9,719 nt of DNA from Ignavibacteria bacterium (GCA_027347805.1 DAIEQP010000009.1:1-9719); one strand, 5' to 3'; numbered from the stretch's first letter, positions 1 to 5,862 are shown. Made by a program: numbers and translations. The notes: a model not told the origin generated them from the letters alone.

Positions 1-32
1 AAATACTTGAATGGCTTAAACAAGGGAACTAA
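1..32 (+). CDS. C-terminal tail of an upstream gene (partial)
   Basis: The third forward frame reads ILEWLKQGN and then stops with TAA at 30-32, two bases before the next start codon. The tight spacing, together with an AAGGGA ribosome-binding site for the next gene lying inside this tail, suggests a real upstream operon member cut by the window edge. A tail of the type 'I-x-E-W-L-K' is compatible with small thioredoxin-fold redox proteins (TM0996/MTH895 type) that often precede thioredoxin-CcdA pairs, but nine residues cannot prove this. The frame starting at position 1 is also open here, so the choice of frame rests mainly on the operon-like spacing. Confidence 0.4.
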   Translation, partial: ILEWLKQGN

Positions 33-34
33 TT

Positions 35-430
35 ATGAAAAAAATTATTGTTGTTTTATTACTAATTGGAATCACTGCAACAAATCTTTCGGCGCAAAAA
101 AAAGAAGTGAAGAAAAGTGAATCAGTTAATCCAAAAGTAACATTTGTTGAACTTGGTTCAGTGAATTGTATTCCGTGCAAACAAATGAAGCCGGTTATGA
201 AAGCGATTGAAGCAAAATATGGTGAACAAGTAAAAGTGACTTTTTATGATGTCTGGACAGATGCGCAAAAACCTATGGCTGAAAAATATGGGATAAAGCT
301 TATTCCGACTCAAGTATTTCTTGACGAGAATAGTAAAGAGTTTTTTCGTCACGAAGGATTTTATCCCGAAAAAGAAATTGATAAGATTCTTCTTGGGAAA
401 GGTATAAAACCGATTAGCAAGAAGAGTTAA
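35..430 (+). CDS. Secreted thioredoxin-fold protein
   Basis: A 131-residue exported thiol-disulfide protein. Residues 1-20 form a signal peptide (MKK, a hydrophobic core, then LSA before Gln21), placing the mature protein in the periplasm. The thioredoxin fold follows: the redox motif C45-I-P-C48 sits after the first core strand, and the cis-proline is P91 in 'LIPTQVF'. The ending 'FRHEGF' followed by a helix is typical of thioredoxin-like family members. The motif CIPC differs from the CGPC of classical thioredoxin. The start is supported by AAGGGA at 22-27, seven bases upstream. The stop is one base from the downstream CcdA-like gene, so the two are surely co-transcribed. The expected role is to receive electrons through the membrane partner and reduce disulfides on periplasmic targets, such as apocytochrome c or a metal/metalloid-handling protein. 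The target cannot be read from the sequence. Confidence 0.88.
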   Translation: MKKIIVVLLLIGITATNLSAQKKEVKKSESVNPKVTFVELGSVNCIPCKQMKPVMKAIEAKYGEQVKVTFYDVWTDAQKPMAEKYGIKLIPTQVFLDENSKEFFRHEGFYPEKEIDKILLGKGIKPISKKS

Positions 431-431
431 T

Positions 432-1127
432 ATGGTTGATTGGATTTTCAATTTGTTATATGATTCAATGAATGGTGCATTGTGGATTTCAATTGTTGCA
501 TCATTTGCGTGGGGAGTTTTATCAATACTTTTATCACCTTGTCATTTATCAAGCATTCCACTTGTTGTTGGATTTATAAGTTCACAGGGGAAAATTTCTT
601 TAGGACGAACATTTTATATCTCTCTTATTTTTGCCGTTGGGATCCTAATAACAATTGCATTGATTGGCGTTATAACTGCGTCTCTTGGAAGACTGATGGG
701 AGATATTGGAAGCATAGGGAATCATCTTGTTGCCGGGATATTTTTTCTTGTAGGTCTCTATTTGCTTGATATTATAAAACTTGATTGGAATAGATTTGGT
801 CTAAGGCAAACAAAGGCAAAAGGATTATGGGCTGCTCTGATACTTGGATTATTATTTGGTTTAGCATTAGGTCCATGCACGTTTGCATATATGGCACCGG
901 TTCTTGGCATTGTATTTCAAACTGCTCAAACAAATTATTTTCTCGCAATGGTATTTTTATTCGCTTTCGGATTAGGTCATTGTTCAGTGATAGTTGGTGC
1001 AGGAACTTTAACTAAAAAAGTTCAGAAGTATTTAAACTGGAGCGAAGGTTCAAAAACAATTATATGGACCAAAAGAATTTGTGGGGCGCTAGTTATACTT
1101 GGGGGCATTTATTTACTCATGAAATAG
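432..1127 (+). CDS. CcdA-type transmembrane thiol-electron transporter
   Basis: A 231-residue integral membrane protein with six predicted hydrophobic helices at about 17-38, 60-82, 97-116, 132-160, 169-192 and 212-230. The two CcdA/DsbD hallmark cysteines are present: C37 in 'LLSPCHLSSIP' in the first helix, and C149 in 'ALGPCTFAYMAP' in the fourth. Extra cysteines occur at C184 and C217. The family moves reducing equivalents from cytoplasmic thioredoxin to periplasmic thioredoxin-like partners. Here the partner is very probably the CIPC protein one base upstream. A purine-rich AAGAAGAG at 419-426, inside the end of that gene, can act as ribosome-binding site. The His after the first Cys (PCH) is one of the differences from the standard CcdA form. 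Related permeases in arsenic-type operons (ArsG) are an alternative name. No arsenic gene is visible, so I keep the general call and give no symbol. Confidence 0.85.
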   Translation: MVDWIFNLLYDSMNGALWISIVASFAWGVLSILLSPCHLSSIPLVVGFISSQGKISLGRTFYISLIFAVGILITIALIGVITASLGRLMGDIGSIGNHLVAGIFFLVGLYLLDIIKLDWNRFGLRQTKAKGLWAALILGLLFGLALGPCTFAYMAPVLGIVFQTAQTNYFLAMVFLFAFGLGHCSVIVGAGTLTKKVQKYLNWSEGSKTIIWTKRICGALVILGGIYLLMK

Positions 1128-1185
1128 AATTAAACTGGGCAAAATCTGTAGCTATTCAAAATCTTGTTCCACCTAAGTAATTTCT

Positions 1186-1202
1186 GTCTAGTCTACCTAG
1201 AC
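1186..1202. repeat. Short inverted repeat downstream of CcdA-like gene
   Basis: GTCTAG (1186-1191) and CTAGAC (1197-1202) form a perfect 6-bp stem around a 5-base loop, 59 bases past the CcdA-like stop codon. No T-run follows, so it is not a standard intrinsic terminator. It could stabilise the 3' end of the redox operon transcript or be a protein-binding site. Each arm contains the usually rare tetranucleotide CTAG. Confidence 0.45.
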
Positions 1203-1305
1203 GGTGTAGTCTGTGAAGTTGGAAACATCTCGGTCACAAAATAGTCACAACATTTTAAATAACTGCATATTTGAGCTAAAATCGCAGTATTTTATCGATG
1301 TCATA

Positions 1306-1323
1306 GAATCCCTGACTCTCCGC
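1306..1323 (+). other. tRNA-Ser 3'-end-like fragment (possible att remnant)
   Basis: The segment GAATCCCTGACTCTCCGC reads like the end of a bacterial tRNA-Ser: T-loop GAAT, T-stem 3' strand CCCTG, seven acceptor bases ACTCTCC and discriminator G. The 5' side of the T-arm and everything upstream are not tRNA-like, so it is not a functional tRNA. Duplicated tRNA 3' ends starting in the T-arm are the usual footprint of tyrosine-recombinase integration, hence the att proposal. The match is short and recognised from memory of tRNA consensus, so coincidence is possible. Confidence 0.3.
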
Positions 1324-1562
1324 TGCTAAGTATATTTCTATATGTAATTTGAATACATGGATTTACTTATCAGAATACTTCTAAAACTTCACCTTTCTCA
1401 CCTGAGCTATTGATTGTTCAACAATTAGGAAAAAAAGTTCATCTGGAAAAATCCAATAATATAGAGCATATCTTTTCTAAAATATTGCCTTTATTTTGTT
1501 ATAGTCATAAACTGACAAGAGGAACCGCATGTAATTCAGGTGAAAGGTAAAATCTTTAAAAG

Positions 1563-1597
1563 AAAAAACCCCGAAATTTTATTAAAATCGGGGTTTT
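1563..1597 (-). terminator. Intrinsic terminator of tRNA-Thr
   Basis: Read on the minus strand, AAAACCCCGA pairs with TCGGGGTTTT around a 13-base AT-rich loop that can itself fold, and a T-rich tail (TTTTTTCTTTT) follows. It begins three bases after the tRNA discriminator, so it ends that single-gene transcript. The stem is symmetrical and could also stop plus-strand transcripts coming from the redox operon before they run antisense through the tRNA. Confidence 0.85.
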
Positions 1598-1599
1598 AG

Positions 1600-1672
1600 A
1601 GCTGGCGATGGGACTCGAACCCGCAACCTGCTGATTACAAGTCAGCTGCTCTACCAGTTGAGCTACGCCAGC
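1600..1672 (-). tRNA. tRNA-Thr (anticodon TGT)
   Basis: A complete 73-base cloverleaf on the minus strand. The 7-bp acceptor stem is GCTGGCG with CGCCAGC, the discriminator is T, and the D-arm has TAGCTCAACTGGTAGAGCA. The anticodon stem GCTGA/TCAGC encloses loop CTTGTAA with anticodon TGT (plus-strand ACA at 1637-1639). The T-arm is GCGGGTTCGAGTCCCAT, preceded by variable loop AGGTT. TGT reads ACA and other ACN codons, so it delivers threonine. The 3' CCA is not encoded and must be added by CCA transferase. It stands alone between its own promoter and terminator. Confidence 0.97.
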
Positions 1673-1689
1673 GTTTCAAAAAAGTGGTG

Positions 1690-1721
1690 CAAATCTAACA
1701 CAAAATACCCATTCAGCGCAA
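1690..1721 (-). promoter_or_regulatory. Putative promoter of tRNA-Thr
   Basis: On the minus strand, TTGCGC (plus 1716-1721) lies 18 bases before TAGATTTG (plus 1690-1697). The first matches a -35 box. The second fits both a -10 box and the TAnnTTTG element described for Bacteroidota housekeeping promoters. It leaves a short leader of roughly ten bases before the tRNA 5' end at 1672, a common arrangement for tRNA genes. Confidence 0.5.
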
Positions 1722-1725
1722 TAAG

Positions 1726-1759
1726 TTGACGAAAACATTTTAGTAAATATTTATATTTG
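1726..1759 (+). promoter_or_regulatory. Putative promoter of the SpoU methyltransferase
   Basis: TTGACG at 1726-1731 is a near-consensus -35 box. TATATTTG at 1752-1759 fits the Bacteroidota TAnnTTTG -10 element, although the gap of 20 bases is somewhat long. TATTTA at 1748-1753 would give 16 bases. Transcription would begin very near the ATG at 1779, giving a short or nearly leaderless message. That agrees with the lack of a good Shine-Dalgarno site there. Confidence 0.4.
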
Positions 1760-1778
1760 ATTCAGATTATTTTTAATT

Positions 1779-2555
1779 ATGCTTACAAAAACTGAAATCA
1801 AATATTACGCGTCCCTTTTAACTAAGAAAGCCAGGATAAGTGAAAACAAATTTCTTGTCGAGGGGCCGAAATTAATTACAGAAGCAATTGAATCCGGGTT
1901 TGACTGTGATCTTATTGTATTTACACCTCTATTTGAAAAAGAATCGCTTTCCCGTTATTCTAAATTATTCCGAAATGCAAGACGGCTGGAATGTATTAAA
2001 AGTCAAGATTTTGTGAAATTAACTGATACAAAATCTCCTCAGGAAGTAGTAGCATTCTTTTCAAATAAAAAAAGTTTTAGTGAAAAGCATAATACAAATT
2101 ATGTTGTTGCACTCGAAAATATAAACGACCCCGGAAATCTCGGCAGTATTTTTAGAAGTTCCGATTGGTTCGGAATTAATAAGATTATAATGAACAGTGA
2201 ATGTGCTGAAGTATTTAATCCAAAAGTAATTCGCGCCTCAGCAGGTTCTGTATTCCATGTGTCAACTGAGAGAGTAAAAAATTTTTATGATCATTTGGTT
2301 GAAATTAAAAATTCCGGATATAAAGTTATGTGTGCTGATCTTGATGGTGAAAATATTTTTGAAAGAAAGAAGGAAGATAAAATTATTCTGGCTTTTGCAA
2401 ACGAGGCTAATGGACCCTCCCCGGACCTGCTGAAGATTACTGATGTTAAAATTAATATTCCAAGAGTAGGTAAAGCTGAATCTCTCAATGTATCAAATGC
2501 TTGTGCAATTATACTGTCGCAGATTACAAATCCAGCTGTTTCTAAACTTTATTAA
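1779..2555 (+). CDS. SpoU/TrmH-family RNA 2'-O-ribose methyltransferase
   Basis: A 258-residue SPOUT-class enzyme that transfers a methyl group from S-adenosylmethionine to a ribose 2'-OH in rRNA or tRNA. Residues 1-95 form the small substrate-binding domain ('FLVEGPKLITEAI' at about 25-37). The knotted catalytic domain carries all three motifs. Motif 1 is at 113-127, 'ENINDPGNLGSIFRS', with the conserved Asn and Arg126. Motif 2 is at 205-213, 'AFANEANGP', where the family usually has L-G-N-E-G/A-x-G. Motif 3 is at 228-241, 'IPRVGKAESLNVSN'. The length is typical of 23S rRNA methyltransferases such as RlmB-like or TsnR-like proteins. The substrate nucleotide cannot be told from sequence. It starts at the first ATG and lacks a clear ribosome-binding site. 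It ends tail to tail with the next gene, sharing its stop-codon bases. Confidence 0.92.
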   Translation: MLTKTEIKYYASLLTKKARISENKFLVEGPKLITEAIESGFDCDLIVFTPLFEKESLSRYSKLFRNARRLECIKSQDFVKLTDTKSPQEVVAFFSNKKSFSEKHNTNYVVALENINDPGNLGSIFRSSDWFGINKIIMNSECAEVFNPKVIRASAGSVFHVSTERVKNFYDHLVEIKNSGYKVMCADLDGENIFERKKEDKIILAFANEANGPSPDLLKITDVKINIPRVGKAESLNVSNACAIILSQITNPAVSKLY

Positions 2556-4696
2556 TCAAAAAATTCCCAGCTAAAACCGAAGCGTATTCCTCTTGATGGC
2601 ATTGGATAATTCGGGATGATTGAATACTTGGCATCAAATAAATTTTCCCAGGTAAAATATATTGTAGCGTTTTCCTGAATTTTTCCCGCTACAAATAAAT
2701 CAAACTGGAATGAGGGGGAAAATGCGTTGTTGTTGAAAAGGGACAAATAATTTTTGGACAATGGATTTTGCGAATCAAAAGTAAATGGAGTTAAAATGTT
2801 CCGCTCAAAATCGATTTGCTGCTGGTAACGGGAACCATATCCATAAATATTTATTCCGGCTTTTAATTTTAGATTACTGTTGAACAAAGTGTCAATGTAA
2901 TATGTCCCTCCGGTAAAGGTAAAGTCAGGCAATCCATTTTCAATTCTGCTGTTTTCTGAAAAATAATAGTTGCAGTTTGTTGCAATAGAAAGTTTCCAGA
3001 GTCTTGATTCGAACGAAAAGTTTAAACCATTCAGTTCTGTTGTTTTAACAGCAAGAAAATATGCTTCATCATTTTTGTGCGACTGTTTATCGAATGCAAA
3101 AATTGGCTGATTGTCATTAGAGTTATAGAAATAGCCAAGTGATAAATCAAAGAAATTATTTTTATATAAAAATCTTAATTCAAAATTTTTAATTAACTGT
3201 TTATTTACTATTTCCTTACTATTTATCATACTGTTTACGTATGCAGAAAATGGTTTTTCGAATTGCGAAAGTCCGCCGTATATTTTTATGCGATCATTTA
3301 TCAGAAATATTATGTCGCCTCCGATGCCGAAATAATTATTCCCATCCTGCAAGAAATATTTTGAGAACAAACTTGGAATTAAACAACTATCAATCAATTT
3401 GGCGGAAGATAAAAGTGCAATTGCAAAAGTATTCTGTTTCTTATTATCCAGATTCAGAATTTGGAGTGAATCTTTTTTTTGCAAAAGGGTATGTTGATCA
3501 ATATGAAAAATAGAATGTTCAAAAAATGTAGATGCGTTTAGTGAAAAATAGGAATCGCGGAAATCCTGCTTGAGTTTTATTCCGCTTGTTTTAGATATGT
3601 TATCTCTGCTGACTGGAGGAACTCCGTTTTGAATCGTTCCGCTGACATTCTGACGATATTCCGAGTTAAAATTATTTGTATAAATCGTCATTTCCGAAGG
3701 AGCATTATGCAGCAACAACATTTTGGCGCTAATGTAAATATTATCTAAAATAGATGTTGAGTATCGATTGTAAAATCTAACGGGCGCGGTAATATTATCA
3801 TAAATAACATCTTTTACAGCAGTTAAAACATCTGATGAAGCAATGCTATCAATATCAACACCACCATTAAGCTGCACTGTTGATGTAACATGCTTATAAC
3901 CAAATTTCAAATTAATCTCATTTGATAAATAATAATTTACTCTGGCATCCCCGCTCCAACTGTTATAATCTGAGTTCTTATATCTTAATCCATTGCTGTT
4001 GTTGGTAATTTCAAAATACACATTTGTTTTTTTAAACGGGTTGATACTGAATATTCCATCAATAAAACCTTCATCATTTGGTGCCTGGTAATATCTGATT
4101 CGGGAAAAAGGTTTTGAAATAGAAGGTTCTCTTGGAATAAAATTAATAGATACATCAGCAGGATTACCAAATAAAAATGAACGTGATAAAGGTATAACAT
4201 CAATTGAATCGATGCTCTCGCTTTGGAAAGATATTAAATTGTATGTATTAAACAGACGGTTGTTCAACTCAAGTCCATCATTAAGAAATGCTGCTGAACC
4301 GTAACCTCTTCCATAAATCATAGTTTCAGTTGATAAGCCGGTATAACCAAGTTTCTTTTGAAAAGTAAATGGACTGAATGATAAAAAATCACCAGTAAAA
4401 TTATAGTCCTGAGCGACCATGTATGATTTTTTAACGCGGAATTCTGAAAGCTCCTTTGGTATCATTGACATTGATTTCATTGTTCGAATACTGAGTTTAG
4501 CCTGCTTAGTCAATGTTGAATCTTTTTTTTCTATAATTTTTTTTGTGGAATCAGAAATGGATTTTACGTTCTTAATGATTTGAGCAGGTGTAGTGGAATT
4601 GAGAAAACATAACAATAACAAAAAGAAACAGACATTTAAAACAAATGTGCTATAAGTATTATTGCGATAAATTCTTTTCAACATTACTCTCATCAA
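2552..4696 (-). CDS. TonB-dependent-receptor-like outer-membrane protein
   Basis: A 714-residue secreted beta-barrel protein. A signal peptide spans about 15-38 (a long Leu/Phe core ending TTPA before Gln39). A plug-like domain follows at about 95-190: 'MIYGRGYGSAAFLNDG', then 'SESIDSIDVIPLSRSFLFG' and 'ADVSINFIPRE' mirror the receptor pattern (Y-x-D-G, I-x-x-I-E-V, G-x-I-N). The rest alternates strands and turns, rich in Asn, Ser, Tyr and Phe. The C-terminus at 685-714 (NLFDAKYSIIPNYPMPSRG, ending in an aromatic strand) is the classic TonB-receptor barrel ending. It lacks the N-terminal carboxypeptidase-like domain of SusC proteins, no SusD partner is adjacent, and no TonB box is obvious, so the plug may be degenerate. 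The substrate is unknown. Starts at M1, M2 or M5 are all possible. Confidence 0.78.
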   Translation of the reverse strand: MMRVMLKRIYRNNTYSTFVLNVCFFLLLLCFLNSTTPAQIIKNVKSISDSTKKIIEKKDSTLTKQAKLSIRTMKSMSMIPKELSEFRVKKSYMVAQDYNFTGDFLSFSPFTFQKKLGYTGLSTETMIYGRGYGSAAFLNDGLELNNRLFNTYNLISFQSESIDSIDVIPLSRSFLFGNPADVSINFIPREPSISKPFSRIRYYQAPNDEGFIDGIFSINPFKKTNVYFEITNNSNGLRYKNSDYNSWSGDARVNYYLSNEINLKFGYKHVTSTVQLNGGVDIDSIASSDVLTAVKDVIYDNITAPVRFYNRYSTSILDNIYISAKMLLLHNAPSEMTIYTNNFNSEYRQNVSGTIQNGVPPVSRDNISKTSGIKLKQDFRDSYFSLNASTFFEHSIFHIDQHTLLQKKDSLQILNLDNKKQNTFAIALLSSAKLIDSCLIPSLFSKYFLQDGNNYFGIGGDIIFLINDRIKIYGGLSQFEKPFSAYVNSMINSKEIVNKQLIKNFELRFLYKNNFFDLSLGYFYNSNDNQPIFAFDKQSHKNDEAYFLAVKTTELNGLNFSFESRLWKLSIATNCNYYFSENSRIENGLPDFTFTGGTYYIDTLFNSNLKLKAGINIYGYGSRYQQQIDFERNILTPFTFDSQNPLSKNYLSLFNNNAFSPSFQFDLFVAGKIQENATIYFTWENLFDAKYSIIPNYPMPSRGIRFGFSWEFFD

Positions 4697-4850
4697 TTAA
4701 CAGATATTAAAAATGTCTATGTATTTATTGCTTAATCTAATGGAATGAAATAAATCATTCGTTGAATTAAAAGGACAATAAATGTTTGTTTTCTACTAAA
4801 AAAATACTAAATTTCAAATGAAATTATTCACCAAAACAAAGGGCAACCAA
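4697..4850. other. Divergent intergenic region, barrel protein / HU
   Basis: These 154 AT-rich bases separate the divergent barrel and HU genes and must hold both promoters. TTGAAT at 4762-4767 is a possible -35 for HU, but I see no convincing -10 at the right distance. No repeat or structured RNA stands out. Confidence 0.4.
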
Positions 4851-5135
4851 ATGGCAATGACAAAAACACAAATTCTTGACCACATGGCAAAGAAAAGTGG
4901 ATTAACAAAAAAAGCTGCTGGAGAATTTATCCAGGAACTAGTATTTCTTGCCTACAAAGAAGCAAAAAAATCTTTTGTAATCCCAGGATTGGGTAAATTA
5001 GTTCTTGTTGAAAGAAAAGCAAGAATTGGCAGAAACCCAAAGACCGGTGAACAAATTCAAATTCCAGCTAAAAAAGTTGTAAAATTTAGAATTGCAAAAC
5101 AAGCTAAAGATGCAATCCTAATTTACAAGAAGTAA
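4851..5135 (+). CDS. HU/IHF-family nucleoid DNA-binding protein
   Basis: A 94-residue basic DNA-bending protein. The N-terminal helices ('MTKTQILDHMAKKSGLTKKA') are followed by 'FVIPGLGKLVLVERKARIG', then the DNA-arm signature R-N-P-K-T-G at 5033-5050 and 'IQIPAKKVVKFR'. These are the hallmarks of the family, and the intercalating Pro sits in the arm. The length matches HU (about 90 aa). An upstream ATG at 4818 is in frame and would add 11 residues. I prefer 4851 because AAAGGG at 4838-4843 lies seven bases before it and the protein then begins like other HU proteins. It compacts DNA and supports recombination and regulation. The gene is monocistronic, ending at a strong hairpin. HU and IHF subunits cannot be separated from sequence alone. 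Confidence 0.93.
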   Translation: MAMTKTQILDHMAKKSGLTKKAAGEFIQELVFLAYKEAKKSFVIPGLGKLVLVERKARIGRNPKTGEQIQIPAKKVVKFRIAKQAKDAILIYKK

Positions 5136-5143
5136 AGTTTTAT

Positions 5144-5174
5144 AAACCCCGGTTAATCCGGGGTTTTCTATTTT
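5144..5174. terminator. Bidirectional terminator between HU and the PH-like gene
   Basis: AAACCCCGG (5144-5152) and CCGGGGTTT (5158-5166) form a perfect 9-bp stem with loop TTAAT, followed by a T-rich tail (TTTTCTATTTT) on the plus strand, eight bases past the HU stop. On the minus strand the same stem follows the neighbouring stop codon and ends in TTTATAAAACTTT, so it probably serves both convergent genes. Its last bases overlap the 3' end of the minus-strand gene. Confidence 0.9.
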
Positions 5175-5659
5175 AAACCCTGCGCAGTTTTAATCTTATT
5201 CAACAATTCATCATATACATTCTGTGGAATGTTTTCTAGTATTGTTTTAAGAAGATTTTTAAAATTTCCTACATGTGTATAAAATGCAATCGTAATATTT
5301 TTAGTTCCATCATAAATATAAACAGGACGAGTCGGCCAGCCAGAGAAAATACCTCCAGAAATTTTATCAATGTTTTGTAGATCTATTTCAATTATTTTGT
5401 TTGAGAAAAAGAAATCAGAGCAGATAATTCTTTGATTGTCGGCAGAAATCTTGAAGGGAAAAATCCTGTAAGTTTTGAAATAGTACCTGTTTAAATAGAA
5501 AATAATTAGCAGGTTGACAATCATTACAAATACATAGTACCATTTTTGCATAGTAAGGAAAAAAGATGCAACTACGTAAATTAAAAGAAATAATGTGGCT
5601 ATAATATTAGCGTACCTATAAATTAATTTTGAAAGCAAAGAATATTTATAAGTTATCAT
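5168..5659 (-). CDS. Small membrane protein with possible PH-like domain
   Basis: A 163-residue protein that I do not recognise as a named family. Two adjacent hydrophobic helices at about 17-36 and 40-58 form an N-terminal hairpin. They are followed by a soluble part of about 100 residues, probably cytoplasmic by the positive-inside rule (R57, K62, R65 after helix 2). The pattern 'FKISADNQRIICSD', then 'IIEIDLQNIDKISGG' and a strand with 'ITIAFYTHVGNFKNLLKTI', resembles bacterial PH-like domains attached to paired helices (YdbT-like or DUF304-like). This is inferred from strand pattern only. ATG at 5657-5659 is preceded by a weak AGG. It is divergent from serA and convergent with HU, so neither gene helps to define its role. 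Confidence 0.68.
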   Translation of the reverse strand: MITYKYSLLSKLIYRYANIIATLFLLIYVVASFFLTMQKWYYVFVMIVNLLIIFYLNRYYFKTYRIFPFKISADNQRIICSDFFFSNKIIEIDLQNIDKISGGIFSGWPTRPVYIYDGTKNITIAFYTHVGNFKNLLKTILENIPQNVYDELLNKIKTAQGLK

Positions 5660-5862
5660 TTAAAAACCTGCAATTAGAAATTACTGCCTGTATAAATTTT
5701 TGTTTAAAAGTTTGATTACATTCGCATATCAAATTTACACTTTATATTAATTCCTTTTCATTTTTGCCGAATAATTAATTCTATCAGCCGGGTAAACCAT
5801 CCTGTGATAGATAATGGCAAAACCACATACTGTAAATTTTTGTATATAAAATAGAGAAAGCT
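5660..5862. promoter_or_regulatory. Divergent promoter region with nested dyad before serA
   Basis: These 203 bases separate two divergent genes. A lac-like stretch TTTACACTTTAT starts at 5734 and could provide a -35 (TTTACA, 5734-5739) for serA. CATTTTTG at 5759-5766 is one base off TAnnTTTG at a 19-base gap. From 5762 to 5822 a nested inverted repeat occurs: outer arms TTTTGCC (5762-5768) and GGCAAAA (5816-5822), inner arms CTATCA (5781-5786) and TGATAG (5805-5810). It ends 40 bases before the serA start. It could be an operator or a structured leader. It does not show the conserved core of the glycine riboswitch or another class I know. Confidence 0.42.

Larger units (their letters stand above)
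1128..1562. other. Gene-poor stretch with repeat and tRNA-like fragments
   Basis: No start-to-stop gene is evident in these 435 bases and no clear terminator follows the CcdA-like gene. What can be seen, in order: a 6-bp inverted repeat (1186-1202); two GTCACAA copies exactly 11 bases apart (1233-1250); an 18-base segment like the 3' end of a tRNA-Ser (1306-1323); a palindrome ATTGTT-C-AACAAT (1413-1425); and an imperfect long-range inverted repeat (1391-1405 with 1536-1548). A frame without any ATG stays open for 65 codons (1353-1550) and may be a decayed gene end or chance in AT-rich DNA. The ensemble resembles a junction left by an integrated element, but no recombinase is present. Confidence 0.5.

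Noticed and set aside
432..1127. Naming the membrane protein ArsG (aromatic arsenical efflux permease)
   Set aside because: The three-gene layout is similar, but the upstream thioredoxin-fold protein does not look like ArsF and no arsenic-related gene is in the window.
1128..1562. CRISPR array or origin of replication in the gene-poor stretch
   Set aside because: There is no regularly spaced repeat set with spacers, and no iteron or DnaA-box cluster was seen; only isolated pairs of short repeats.
3241..3513. A 90-codon plus-strand open frame opposite the barrel protein gene
   Set aside because: It lies wholly antisense within the 714-residue receptor-like gene, has no ribosome-binding site or recognisable domain, and the opposite strand has a clear protein signature throughout.
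4818..4850. Upstream in-frame ATG for the HU gene (11 extra residues)
   Set aside because: The extension has no HU similarity and no ribosome-binding site, whereas AAAGGG is well placed for the ATG at 4851.
5762..5822. Glycine riboswitch upstream of serA
   Set aside because: The conserved glycine-aptamer core and the usual tandem arrangement are not recognisable; only a nested dyad is present.
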